Part shown: in pieces, positions 38,430-46,494 of the stretch
Layout of the letters: the number at the start of each line of letters is the position of its first letter
How positions within the stretch are numbered: the first letter of the stretch is position 1
Assembly (NCBI RefSeq): GCF_900129845.1
Contig: NZ_FQXB01000001.1
Location: 1,302,001-1,366,000, forward strand
DNA length: 64,000 bases
DNA from: Cognatiyoonia sediminum
GTDB taxonomy: Bacteria > Pseudomonadota > Alphaproteobacteria > Rhodobacterales > Rhodobacteraceae
Direction: 5' to 3'
Program-made: the position numbers and the translations under genes
The notes under the pieces: model-generated
Told to the model about the DNA's origin: nothing
Database searches by the model: none
The model's input: the letters and a program-made list of their open reading frames with translations, nothing else

Positions 38430-39128
38430 GTGATGAACATTCGCACCAAAGCCCTCGCCGTCCATCTCTTCACTGCCACCGGTGCAGTCTTTGCGATGTT
38501 GGCTCTTCTCGCCGCGGCAGACCGCAATTGGAGCTTGATGTTCCTCTGGCTCGTCGTCGCCTTCATCGTAGACGGCATCGATGGACCTTTGGCACGAAAA
38601 TACGATGTCAAAACCAACGCACCGATCTTCGATGGCGTCCTACTGGATTTGATCATCGATTATCTCACCTACGTCTTCATCCCCGCCTATGCGCTCTATG
38701 TGTCGGGCCTGATGGACGGGTGGAGCGGTTGGGTCGCTATTATTGTAATCACCTTCGCATCTGCTATGTATTTCTGCGATACACGCATGAAAACAAAGGA
38801 TTATTCCTTCAAAGGCTTCCCCGGCTGTTTCAACATGCTGATCCTTGTGCTCTTTGCCTTGCAACCGCATTGGTCTATTTGCCTCGCTTTGGTTCTGGTC
38901 CTGTCCCTTGCGATGTTTCTGCCGATTAAATTCGTCCATCCTGTCAGAACAGAACGCTGGCGCACGATCACATTGCCAATGGCCTTTGCTTGGACGTTTT
39001 TCGCCGCGTGGGCCGCGTGGACCAACTTTGATCCACCGCTTATGGCGCATTATGGGCTTATGGCGACTTCGATCTATCTACTCGCCGCAGGGGCTGCCCA
39101 ACAAATGGTATACGGCAAAGACGGCTAA
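38430..39128 (+). CDS. pcs: Phosphatidylcholine synthase (CDP-alcohol phosphatidyltransferase)
   Basis: Condenses CDP-diacylglycerol with choline at the inner membrane. 232 residues with about eight membrane segments. The CDP-alcohol motif is present as DGIDGPLARKYDV followed by FDGVLLDLIIDYLTY, with aspartates 48, 51, 73 and 77. The overall pattern, with CDTRMKTKDYSFKGFP in the middle, matches bacterial Pcs more than PssA or PgsA. Its stop overlaps the convergent EamA gene stop by 4 bp. Confidence 0.85.
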   Translation: MMNIRTKALAVHLFTATGAVFAMLALLAAADRNWSLMFLWLVVAFIVDGIDGPLARKYDVKTNAPIFDGVLLDLIIDYLTYVFIPAYALYVSGLMDGWSGWVAIIVITFASAMYFCDTRMKTKDYSFKGFPGCFNMLILVLFALQPHWSICLALVLVLSLAMFLPIKFVHPVRTERWRTITLPMAFAWTFFAAWAAWTNFDPPLMAHYGLMATSIYLLAAGAAQQMVYGKDG

Positions 39129-39961
39129 AGCCGGGTGATCACCACCCCCAGAACGATCAGCCCAGCCGCCGCGGCTTTTTGAACGCCCATCTTTTCGCCA
39201 AAGAAGAGCCAGCCGATCATCACCGCGAAGAGGATCGATGTTTCCCGCAGCGCCGTGACTAAGGCAATCGGGGCGAGCGTCATGGCCCAAACGACGATTG
39301 CATAAGCCCCGTAAGACGCCATCGCCGCCAAACTGCCCATCACCCACGTCTGCCGCGAGGCCGTCAAAGCACTCCGCCCACGCAACGCCAAAAAGATCGG
39401 GGTGAAGAACACAGCATCCAAAGCAAACAGCCATGCCACATAAGTCACCGCATCTCCCGCTGCGCGTGCCCCCAATCCATCTACCAAAGAATAACCCGCC
39501 GTCATCGCAGCAGAGCCGAGCGCAAGCGGCACCAGCTTGGCACTTTCGTGAGATCGAAACACGCCTTGTGCCATCAGCAAGATACCAAGGCCCAGAACAA
39601 GGATGCCGAGATATTCCAAGCCCGCAATGACATCCGACAGAAGCACCGCCGAAATCACCAAAACCAACATAGGCGCCGCCCCGCGCGCGATCGGGTAAAC
39701 GCGGCTTAGATCACCTTGTTCATAAGCATAGACAAGAAACAGTCTATAGGCCGAATGGAACAGACCGGAGGCCAGGAGCCACAACCAAACCTCGCCTGTT
39801 GGAAACGCACGCGTCAATGCAATTGCGAGCCCAGCCGCGCCTTGAACCAAAGTCATGATCAACATCGACGTCATCTTTGACGCCCCAACCTTGATCAGCG
39901 CATTCCACGTCGCGTGTAGCAGCGCCGCAAAAAGGACAGCCAGCAATACCCAAATACTCAT
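39125..39961 (-). CDS. EamA/DMT family transporter
   Basis: 278 residues with about ten membrane segments arranged as two EamA repeats (the second ends with LREASILFAVMIGWLFFGEK-type signature near 230-255). Substrate unknown. The stop codon overlaps that of pcs on the other strand. Upstream is ogt on the same strand, 9 bp away. Confidence 0.82.
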   Translation of the reverse strand: MSIWVLLAVLFAALLHATWNALIKVGASKMTSMLIMTLVQGAAGLAIALTRAFPTGEVWLWLLASGLFHSAYRLFLVYAYEQGDLSRVYPIARGAAPMLVLVISAVLLSDVIAGLEYLGILVLGLGILLMAQGVFRSHESAKLVPLALGSAAMTAGYSLVDGLGARAAGDAVTYVAWLFALDAVFFTPIFLALRGRSALTASRQTWVMGSLAAMASYGAYAIVVWAMTLAPIALVTALRETSILFAVMIGWLFFGEKMGVQKAAAAGLIVLGVVITRL

Positions 39962-39970
39962 GGCTCTGCC

Positions 39971-40417
39971 TCAGATCAAAAGCGATCCGGCCCCTTCCAG
40001 CTTTAACAATTCCACTTTGGTCTCGATCCCACCAATCCCGGAAAAACCTCCCAACTCATCCGCGGCAAGCACGCGGTGGCACGGGATCAAAATCGCGATC
40101 GGATTGGCTCCGCACGCCTGCCCAATCGCTTGAGCGGAAACCCCAAGCTCTGACGCCAGATCACCGTAGGTTCTTGTTTCACCGTAAGGAATATCAATCA
40201 AAGCCTGATAAAACGCCTGTTGAAACTCCGTCCCCCGCGGCGCCAAAGGCAGATCAAATGCTAGCCGTTCCCCAGCAAAATAAGCATCTAACTCCGCTTT
40301 GAACTGATCCGCCAAAGGCCCGTCCTTCAACGTGCCCGCCCGATCCCAATAAAGCCGCGTAATTGCGCCGCCTTCAACGTCCGCGCCAAGCGTTCTGACA
40401 GGCGACGGCACCATCAT
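39971..40417 (-). CDS. ogt: Methylated-DNA--protein-cysteine methyltransferase
   Basis: Suicide repair protein that removes O6-alkyl groups from guanine. 148 residues. The alkyl-acceptor Cys113 lies in the canonical PCHR motif (IPCHRVLAAD), with FYQALIDIPYGETRTYGDLA as the DNA-binding region before it. The N-terminus is short, as in single-domain Ogt proteins. ATGA overlap with the upstream thioesterase gene. Confidence 0.93.
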   Translation of the reverse strand: MMVPSPVRTLGADVEGGAITRLYWDRAGTLKDGPLADQFKAELDAYFAGERLAFDLPLAPRGTEFQQAFYQALIDIPYGETRTYGDLASELGVSAQAIGQACGANPIAILIPCHRVLAADELGGFSGIGGIETKVELLKLEGAGSLLI

Positions 40418-40860
40418 GATCGGTTGATCCCCTTACGCCCTTTGACAACCATCATCGTCGCACTCATCGCTGAGATCATCTTGTCATCAGCGTAGGCTTT
40501 CCCTTCACAGACCATCAGCGTCTTGCCCGGTTTCAAAACCTCACCAACAAAACGAAACGTCTTGCCAGCCGCTGGCCGCAGAAAGTTCGATTTGAACTCG
40601 ACCGTCAACACCTCTGCCGTCTCCGGCATCAGCGTAAACGCCGCATAGCCGCAGGCACTGTCCAATACGGTTGTGACAATGCCTGCGTGCAAGAACCCAT
40701 GTTGTTGCGTCAGATCATCGCGAAACGGCATCTCCAACACCACGCGACCGGCGTCCAGTTCCGCCACCTCCACCCCAAAGGTGCCCATGACACCCTGCCC
40801 GTCGAAACTCTCCCGACAGCGCGCCGCCCAATTGGGGTTGAGAGGGTTATGCGTCGGCAA
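40414..40860 (-). CDS. PaaI-like hot-dog thioesterase
   Basis: About 148 residues. The hot-dog motif LTQQHGFLHAGIVTTVLDSACGYAA is typical of the PaaI/YiiD group. I choose a TTG start at 40860 (MPTHNPLNPNW), because the family begins in this way and no ATG is available before the core; the start overlaps the 3' end of ileS by 14 bp, suggesting coupling. Probably hydrolyses small acyl-CoA esters; substrate unknown. Confidence 0.8.
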   Translation of the reverse strand: MPTHNPLNPNWAARCRESFDGQGVMGTFGVEVAELDAGRVVLEMPFRDDLTQQHGFLHAGIVTTVLDSACGYAAFTLMPETAEVLTVEFKSNFLRPAAGKTFRFVGEVLKPGKTLMVCEGKAYADDKMISAMSATMMVVKGRKGINRS

Positions 40861-43771
40861 GCAGCTCGTCCAATGCGTCAGAGCAGCGTTTGCACACACC
40901 CGGATGGTTGTATTGCCCAACGTCCGGCAGGATCTTCCAAGACCGCTGGCATTTTTCGCCCAAGGCATGTTTGAAGACAACGGCAACACCGGCTGTATCA
41001 TCCATCGTGAACGCACCAGCCGGAGCCGCACCACTCGACACCGAAATCGCCGAGGTGATGCAGACATCTTCAAACTCAACCGTGTTCAAGATAGCAGCCG
41101 TGTCAGCATCGACATAGACCTCTGGCGCAGCTTCAAGCGATGCACCAATCACCCTCTCAGTTCGCTGCACCTCCAAGGCCCCCGTTACCACACGGCGCAC
41201 CTGACGGATCGTCGCCCATTTCGCCGCCAATGCTTCATCCAACCACGCAGCTGGTGTGTCTGGGAAGTCTCGCAAATGCACCGACGCGCTCTCTTCAGGA
41301 TGACGCTCCAGCCAAACCTCTTCCATCGTGAACACAAGGATCGGAGCCAGCCACGTCGTCAGACGGTGATAGAGGATATCCAAAACCGTCCGTGCTGACC
41401 GACGCCGCAATGTGTTCCCATCGCAGTAAAGTGCATCTTTTCGGATGTCGAAGTAGTAGGCCGACAGGTCTGAGGTCGCAAAAGTGAAAATCGCCTGCCA
41501 CACGGCGTTATAATCAAACTCCGCATAGCCCTTGCGCACCTGAGCATCGAGCTCCGCCAAACGGTGCAAAACCCAACGCTCCAACTCTGGCATATCCGCG
41601 GGCTCCACACGATCGCTTTCCGTGAAATCATGCAACGAACCCAACATAAACCGCATCGTATTCCGCAACCGGCGATAACTATCCGCGACCCCTTTCAGGA
41701 TCTCCGGCCCGATCCGCTGATCGGCTGTGTAATCCGCCTGCGCCACCCAAAGCCGCAGGATATCCGCGCCGTACTGTTTGATCACTTCCGCAGGCGCGAT
41801 GATATTGCCTAGCGATTTGGACATCTTCATGCCCTTGTCATCGAGCGTAAAGCCACAGGTCACCACATTCCGATACGGCGCACGACCCAACGTGCCGCAG
41901 CCCTGCAACAGCGATGAATGGAACCATCCACGGTGCTGATCGGTCCCCTCAAGATAGACATCCGCGATGCCATCCTCGGTCCCATCCTCACGGTCACGCA
42001 GCACAAACGCATGGGTCGAGCCACTGTCGAACCAAACGTCCAATACGTCCATCACCTGATCATAGTCCTCCGGGTTCACGATGCCGCCCAGCACCTCTTC
42101 CTTAAACCCGTCCTCAAACCAGACATCGGCGCTCTTCTCTTCGAATGCCTTTACGATCCGCGCATTTACCTCGTTGTTCTTCAACAAGAACTCAGGATCG
42201 GTCGGCAGGGCTCCCTTCTTGGTGAAACACGTCAACGGCACACCCCACGCGCGCTGGCGCGACAGCACCCAATCCGGCCGCGCCTCAATCATGGAATACA
42301 GCCGGTTCCGCCCCGCCTGAGGCCACCATTTCACCAGTTGGTCGATGGAATTGAGCGCCCGTTCCCGGATGCTATCCCCCATCTCGCCCATGCCATCATC
42401 GAGCTTGCGATCCACGGATGCAAACCACTGCGGCGTATTGCGATAGATGATCGGCGCTTTCGAGCGCCAAGAATGCGGATAGCTGTGCTTGATCTTGCCA
42501 CGCGCCAGCAAGCCGCCCACTTCAGCCAGCTTATCAATCACCGCCTTATTGGCATCACCCTCACCGCCCTTACGGGACAGGATGTACTTGCCACCAAAGA
42601 ACGGCAGGTCCGCGCGGAACCCACCATCGTCCAAGACGTTGTACGTGATGACCTGTTCGAGCATGCCCAGATCGCGGTACATCTCAAACTCTTCCATCCC
42701 GTGGGACGGCGCACAATGCACGAAGCCTGTGCCTTCGGTGGCAGTCACAAACTCAGCCGCGCGGAAATCACGAATGTCATCCCACTCGCCATTGCTGCCC
42801 TCGGCCCCCTTCAAGGGGTGAGTCAAACCAATGCCCTCAAGATCGGACGCCGGAACATCAGCCATACGCGTGTACTGTTCTTCGTCCAGCCGCGCCCCCT
42901 TCATCACATCTGCCGCCAGATTGTCCGCCAAGATGTACCTGTCCCCGACCTGCGCCCAGCTCTCTTCAGGCGTGCCCGTGACCTCATAAAGACCGTAGGC
43001 AATGTCCTTACCATAAACGACGCCCTTGTTCGACGGCATCGTCCAAGGCGTCGTCGTCCAGATCACCACATGCGCACCTGCCAATTTATGATCGGCAGGC
43101 TCAGCCACCTTAAACTTCACCCAAATGGTGAAGCTTTCCTTGTCGTGATACTCAACCTCCGCCTCCGCCAGTGCGGTCTGCTCCATCGGCGACCACATCA
43201 CAGGCTTGGACCCTTGATACAAAGTCCCGTTCATCAGGAACTTCATAAACTCATCGGCAATCACCGCCTCAGCACGGTAATCCATTGTCAAATATGGATT
43301 TTCCCACTTACCTGTCACGCCAATGCGCTTGAATTCCTCACGCTGGATATCCACCCACTCGTCGGCAAAAGCACGACACTCGCGACGAAAATCCACAACC
43401 GGAACATCGTCTTTGTTCTTTCCCTTCTTGCGGTACTTTTCTTCGATCTTCCACTCGATCGGCAGACCGTGGCAATCCCAGCCCGGCACATAGCGGCTGT
43501 CGTAGCCCATCATCTGATGGCTCCGCACCACGAAGTCCTTCAAGGTCTTGTTCAGCGCGTGCCCGATATGCAAATGCCCATTCGCGTACGGCGGTCCGTC
43601 GTGCAGCGTGAAGGGCTTGCGTCCTTCTTTCTCACGTAACCGGTCATACACACCAATCTCATTCCACCGCTCCAGCCAAGCAGGCTCGCGCTTCGGCAAT
43701 CCCGCCCGCATCGGGAAATCCGTCCTCGGCAGGTTCAAAGTGTCTTTATAGTCTGGGGTCTCGGCGCTCAT
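40847..43771 (-). CDS. ileS: Isoleucyl-tRNA synthetase
   Basis: Charges tRNA-Ile in the cytosol. 974 residues. HIGH motif at 68-71 (PYANGHLHIGHA), KMSKS at 649-653, a large editing domain between them, and C-terminal zinc-type cysteines (CKRCSDALDEL). The ATG is preceded by GAGAGGACCGGACGG. About 80-125 nt upstream lies a 14-codon Ile-rich ORF and a strong hairpin, so attenuation-like control by Ile-tRNA charging is suspected. A 573-codon open frame on the opposite strand is a shadow. Confidence 0.97.
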   Translation of the reverse strand: MSAETPDYKDTLNLPRTDFPMRAGLPKREPAWLERWNEIGVYDRLREKEGRKPFTLHDGPPYANGHLHIGHALNKTLKDFVVRSHQMMGYDSRYVPGWDCHGLPIEWKIEEKYRKKGKNKDDVPVVDFRRECRAFADEWVDIQREEFKRIGVTGKWENPYLTMDYRAEAVIADEFMKFLMNGTLYQGSKPVMWSPMEQTALAEAEVEYHDKESFTIWVKFKVAEPADHKLAGAHVVIWTTTPWTMPSNKGVVYGKDIAYGLYEVTGTPEESWAQVGDRYILADNLAADVMKGARLDEEQYTRMADVPASDLEGIGLTHPLKGAEGSNGEWDDIRDFRAAEFVTATEGTGFVHCAPSHGMEEFEMYRDLGMLEQVITYNVLDDGGFRADLPFFGGKYILSRKGGEGDANKAVIDKLAEVGGLLARGKIKHSYPHSWRSKAPIIYRNTPQWFASVDRKLDDGMGEMGDSIRERALNSIDQLVKWWPQAGRNRLYSMIEARPDWVLSRQRAWGVPLTCFTKKGALPTDPEFLLKNNEVNARIVKAFEEKSADVWFEDGFKEEVLGGIVNPEDYDQVMDVLDVWFDSGSTHAFVLRDREDGTEDGIADVYLEGTDQHRGWFHSSLLQGCGTLGRAPYRNVVTCGFTLDDKGMKMSKSLGNIIAPAEVIKQYGADILRLWVAQADYTADQRIGPEILKGVADSYRRLRNTMRFMLGSLHDFTESDRVEPADMPELERWVLHRLAELDAQVRKGYAEFDYNAVWQAIFTFATSDLSAYYFDIRKDALYCDGNTLRRRSARTVLDILYHRLTTWLAPILVFTMEEVWLERHPEESASVHLRDFPDTPAAWLDEALAAKWATIRQVRRVVTGALEVQRTERVIGASLEAAPEVYVDADTAAILNTVEFEDVCITSAISVSSGAAPAGAFTMDDTAGVAVVFKHALGEKCQRSWKILPDVGQYNHPGVCKRCSDALDELLADA

Positions 43772-43837
43772 CCGTCCGGTCCTCTCGCATCTTCAATAGT
43801 ATAGAATCAGGGCGGTGCGACATCTCAGACACCTTGG

Positions 43838-43865
43838 CCCGGCAGCTCGGTCTCAGAGCGCCGGG
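43838..43865 (-). promoter_or_regulatory. Stable hairpin in the ileS leader
   Basis: On the minus strand CCCGGCGCTC pairs with GAGC-T-GCCGGG: 10 bp with one bulged base and a 7-nt loop that contains the stop codon of the Ile-rich leader ORF. No U tract follows, so it is not a classic terminator; it could expose or hide a Rho site or affect ileS translation. Confidence 0.5.
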
Positions 43866-43897
43866 GAAATAATTCGTATGATCACACGCATCATCAT
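43853..43897 (-). CDS. Putative leader peptide of ileS (Ile-rich, 14 codons)
   Basis: ATG at 43897 to TGA at 43853-43855, peptide MMMRVIIRIISPAL. Four of six consecutive codons (positions 6, 7, 9, 10) are Ile, written ATC, ATA, ATT, ATT, including AUA, which needs the lysidine tRNA made by TilS. It lies 126 nt upstream of ileS on the same strand. A promoter-like element ends 7 nt before the ATG, so the ORF could be leaderless. No Shine-Dalgarno. An in-frame ATG 14 codons further upstream is an alternative start if transcription begins earlier. Too short to prove by eye. Confidence 0.45.
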   Translation of the reverse strand: MMMRVIIRIISPAL

Positions 43898-43904
43898 GCC
43901 CGCG

Positions 43905-43933
43905 CTTATAGGCCCCAAAAAAACAAGGGTAAA
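43905..43933 (-). promoter_or_regulatory. Putative ileS promoter
   Basis: Minus-strand TTTACC (43928-43933), 17-nt spacer, TATAAG (43905-43910). The -10 ends exactly 7 nt before the first ATG of the leader ORF. A second possible -10, TATACT, lies nearer the gene (about 43800) without a matching -35. Confidence 0.45.
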
Positions 43934-43958
43934 GCCCATGTCTCACCCCCCTCTTTCC

Positions 43959-43986
43959 TCTTGCCAAAAATACCTCCGCCGGAGGC
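43959..43986. repeat. Intergenic palindromic repeat, copy 3
   Basis: TCTTGCCAAAAATACCTC continuing to CGCCGGAGGC: the same palindromic core and A-rich left flank as copies 1 and 2, but a shortened left part. It sits midway between the divergent ileS and asd promoters and outside both predicted transcripts. Confidence 0.75.
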
Positions 43987-43991
43987 CCCCC

Positions 43992-44021
43992 TTTACAAAC
44001 CGCGCGCCTGCCGCCTATACG
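43992..44021 (+). promoter_or_regulatory. Putative asd promoter
   Basis: TTTACA (43992-43997), 18-nt spacer, TATACG (44016-44021). The -10 ends 7 nt before ATG 44029, so transcription would start on or next to the A of the leader ORF. Confidence 0.5.
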
Positions 44022-44028
44022 CCACCCC

Positions 44029-44106
44029 ATGGCAATGATGACAAAGACATCCATGACGAAAAAAACCATCCGCTCGCGCGGGGGGCTTTTTGGCATGGGT
44101 GACTGA
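44029..44106 (+). CDS. Putative asd leader peptide (Met/Thr/Lys-rich, 25 codons)
   Basis: ATG 44029 to TGA 44104-44106. The first 14 residues, MAMMTKTSMTKKTI, contain 4 Met, 4 Thr, 3 Lys and 1 Ile: 12 of 14 are end products of the aspartate pathway, in which asd catalyses the second step. The tail (RSRGGLFGMGD) is ordinary. No Shine-Dalgarno precedes it, but a promoter-like element ends 7 nt upstream, so a leaderless transcript is likely. The codons overlap the first strand of an attenuator-like structure ending in a terminator before asd. Compare thrL of E. coli (Thr/Ile-rich) and the leaderless trpL of rhizobia. Confidence 0.65.
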   Translation: MAMMTKTSMTKKTIRSRGGLFGMGD

Positions 44107-44162
44107 CAAACGCCTAAACCAAAATCGAAAGCTAGCCCCGCCGCAAGGATCGGGGCTTTTTT
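44061..44162 (+). promoter_or_regulatory. Attenuator-like leader of asd (three competing RNA hairpins)
   Basis: Four segments can be read. 1:2 hairpin 44061-44091: AAAAACC..CCGC pairs with GCGG..GGCTTTTT across the tetraloop TCGC. 2:3 antiterminator: GCGGGGGGCT (44078-44087) pairs with AGCCCC-G-CCGC (44134-44144), 10 bp with one bulged G. 3:4 terminator: AGCCCCG (44134-44140) with CGGGGCT (44151-44157) and a T tract. A ribosome stalled on the Thr/Lys/Met codons at 44041-44067 would cover segment 1 and free segment 2, allowing read-through into asd; free translation would favour the terminator. Confidence 0.65.
44134..44162 (+). terminator. Terminator between the leader peptide and asd
   Basis: 7-bp GC-rich stem AGCCCCG / CGGGGCT with a 10-nt loop and TTTTTT (44157-44162), 28 bp after the leader ORF stop and 34 bp before asd. 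Nothing else on the plus strand upstream could need it, which supports attenuation. Confidence 0.85.
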
Positions 44163-44196
44163 ATTGGCCACGGTCCACAACCAAAGGACCAAACCC

Positions 44197-45246
44197 ATGA
44201 ACATCCAAAACCCCGAGCGCCCCGAACCCGCACCTGTCGTTGCCATCGTTGGTGCAACAGGTGCCGTCGGCATCGAATTGATCCGCTGCCTAGAAGCGCG
44301 CGATTTTCCTATCTCTGAACTCCGCCTCCTCGCCTCGGCCCGTTCCGCCGGTCGCCGTCTGCCGTTCAAAGGCCGCGAGGTCATCGTGCAGGAACTGACA
44401 GAGCTGAGCTTTGATGGCGTCGACTACGCCTTCTTCTCCGCCGGGGCCTCGATCTCTCTTAAATTCGCCCCCTTCGCCGTGGCAGAGGGCGCGCAGGTGA
44501 TCGACAATTCGTCTGCGTTCCGCATGGATGAAGACGTTCCCCTCGTCGTGCCAGAGGCGAATGCCGAAACTCTCGCCGACGCACCCATCGTCGCCAACCC
44601 TAACTGCATCGCTGCGATCCTTACCTGCGCACTCGCGCCCCTCCACCAACGCTGGTCAATCACACGGCTCTCCATGTCGACCTATCAGGCGGCCTCCGGT
44701 GGCGGAGCAGAGATGATGGAAGAACTCCGCGAAGGCACGCGCGCCCATCTCGCAAATGAGGATTTCGAACCTCAGATCCTCCCGCACCCCTATGCGTTCA
44801 ACGTTTTCAGTCACAATTCTGATCTGGACCCTGACACCGGCCACAACGGCGAGGAACTCAAAGTCATCGCCGAAACCCGTCGCATCCTCGGCCAACCAAA
44901 GCTCCCCATCAGCGTCACCTGCATCCGTGTGCCGATCCTGCGCGCCCATGGCATCGCGCTCAACATCCGGTTTGAGGATCACGTCTGCCAAGACCGCATC
45001 CGAGACGCACTCTCCGACGCCCCCGGCGTCCGCCTAGTCGACGACCGCGCCCTCAACCACTTCCCCATGCCTTCAGATGCCTCCGGCCAAGAAGACATCC
45101 TCGTCGGCCGCATCCGCAACGACCTCGGCGATCCTTCCGGACGCACGACATCCTTGTTCATTGTGGGAGATCAGCTTTTGAAGGGGGCTGCGTTGAATGC
45201 CGTGCAGATTGCGGAAACTTTGTATGAAAGGGTTGCGGTCAAATAG
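44197..45246 (+). CDS. asd: Aspartate-semialdehyde dehydrogenase
   Basis: Makes L-aspartate-4-semialdehyde, the branch point to lysine/diaminopimelate, threonine, methionine and isoleucine. 349 residues from the ATG at 44197, which has AAAGGACC upstream; a longer frame from 44164 lacks one. NADP loop GATGAVG (19-25), catalytic Cys137 in VANPNCIAAI, and the substrate-binding GGGAEMMEEL region. Preceded by a leader ORF and terminator that suggest amino-acid-responsive attenuation. Confidence 0.95.
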   Translation: MNIQNPERPEPAPVVAIVGATGAVGIELIRCLEARDFPISELRLLASARSAGRRLPFKGREVIVQELTELSFDGVDYAFFSAGASISLKFAPFAVAEGAQVIDNSSAFRMDEDVPLVVPEANAETLADAPIVANPNCIAAILTCALAPLHQRWSITRLSMSTYQAASGGGAEMMEELREGTRAHLANEDFEPQILPHPYAFNVFSHNSDLDPDTGHNGEELKVIAETRRILGQPKLPISVTCIRVPILRAHGIALNIRFEDHVCQDRIRDALSDAPGVRLVDDRALNHFPMPSDASGQEDILVGRIRNDLGDPSGRTTSLFIVGDQLLKGAALNAVQIAETLYERVAVK

Positions 45247-45267
45247 CGTAGGACGCAGCTTCGAAAC

Positions 45268-46437
45268 ATGAACTACAGCATCGGAATAGCAGGCGCAGGG
45301 ATCGGTGGTCTTACCGCCGCCGCTCTCCTTGCGAAGCAAGGGCACCAGGTCGCCGTTTTTGACCAATTTGATACGCCCAAACCGGTTGGCTCGGGGCTCG
45401 TCATTCAACCGGTTGGACAAGATGTTCTATCGCAGATTGGGGCCTTGGATGCAGCACTGGCTACCGGCCGACCCATCACCCGCATGGCCGGTCATGAGGT
45501 CGATAGCGGGCGTTCGGTTTTGGATGTCACATACAATTTGAACCATCCTGCGTTTTTCGGCCTCGCCATACATCGTGGGGCCCTGTTCCAAGCCATCCTC
45601 GATGCGGCGAAACACGCGGGCGCAAGACTCAAGCCAGATGCAAAGGTTCTTGAGGCCAAACACCAACTGATCGAAACAGACAAAGATCAACATGGGCCCT
45701 TTGACCTGATCATTGATGCCACCGGCGCAGGATCACCGCTCAGCCCGCTGCTATCCAAACCCCTACCCTACGGTGCGTTATGGGCCACTGTAGATTGGCC
45801 GTATGAAACCGGTCTCCCTGACAACGAACTGCGTCAAGCCTATCGGAAGGCCAGCCGCATGATCGGGGCCATGCCCATCGGCAAACCGGAGTTAAATGGC
45901 CCAGAAAAGGCGACTATCTTTTGGTCGTTGCCCTGTAACGGGCTAAAATCCTGGCAATCTGCGGGCCTGCAAAGATGGAAAGACGAAGCTATCGCGCTCT
46001 GGCCAGAGATTGCGCCTTTCGTTGATCAGATCCAAACCCCTGCAGATATGACCTTTGCGCAGTATTCCCACGGAACGCTCCGCCGCCCCTATGGCGCTGG
46101 GATCGTGCACATAGGCGACGCAGCACATCGCGCCAGCCCTCAGCTTGGCCAAGGGGCAAATATGGCCATGCTTGACGCTCTAGCCATCGCCAAAGCGATC
46201 CAATCCGCGCCGCTCTCCGATGTCGGACAGCTATATGCCAAGGCCCGTCGTCTTCATGTTGGAATTTATCAGGCGATGAGCGCAGCCTTCACGCCGCAAT
46301 ACCAGTCAAATAGCAACGCTCTACCGATCCTGCGCGATCGAATCTTGTTCCCGCTTTCCCGAATCCATCCGATCCCTCGGATACTCTCCACGCTGGTGTG
46401 TGGAACAATGGTCAAACCCATCGGCAAGCTGCAATAG
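45268..46437 (+). CDS. FAD-dependent monooxygenase
   Basis: Single-component flavin hydroxylase of the PHBH/UbiH superfamily. 389 residues. Dinucleotide-binding motif GAGIGGLTAA (9-18), second FAD motif with HIGDAAHRASPQLGQGANMA (about residues 270-290). Substrate cannot be named; aromatic or isoprenoid compounds are typical. It starts 21 bp after asd; functional linkage to asd is not obvious. Confidence 0.87.
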   Translation: MNYSIGIAGAGIGGLTAAALLAKQGHQVAVFDQFDTPKPVGSGLVIQPVGQDVLSQIGALDAALATGRPITRMAGHEVDSGRSVLDVTYNLNHPAFFGLAIHRGALFQAILDAAKHAGARLKPDAKVLEAKHQLIETDKDQHGPFDLIIDATGAGSPLSPLLSKPLPYGALWATVDWPYETGLPDNELRQAYRKASRMIGAMPIGKPELNGPEKATIFWSLPCNGLKSWQSAGLQRWKDEAIALWPEIAPFVDQIQTPADMTFAQYSHGTLRRPYGAGIVHIGDAAHRASPQLGQGANMAMLDALAIAKAIQSAPLSDVGQLYAKARRLHVGIYQAMSAAFTPQYQSNSNALPILRDRILFPLSRIHPIPRILSTLVCGTMVKPIGKLQ

Positions 46438-46494
46438 ACCCTCGATCTTGCAGCAGCCCGACACCTGTGCCGGACCGTTGCTCAAAAGTCGACG

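Noticed and set aside
41918-43639. Long open frame (573 codons) antisense to ileS
   Set aside because: It lies wholly within ileS on the other strand and has an Arg/His/Pro-rich composition typical of a shadow frame; no family features.
43815-44102. Plus-strand frame of 95 codons across the ileS/asd gap
   Set aside because: Runs through a repeat, both promoter regions and the leader ORF in another frame; its sequence looks random.
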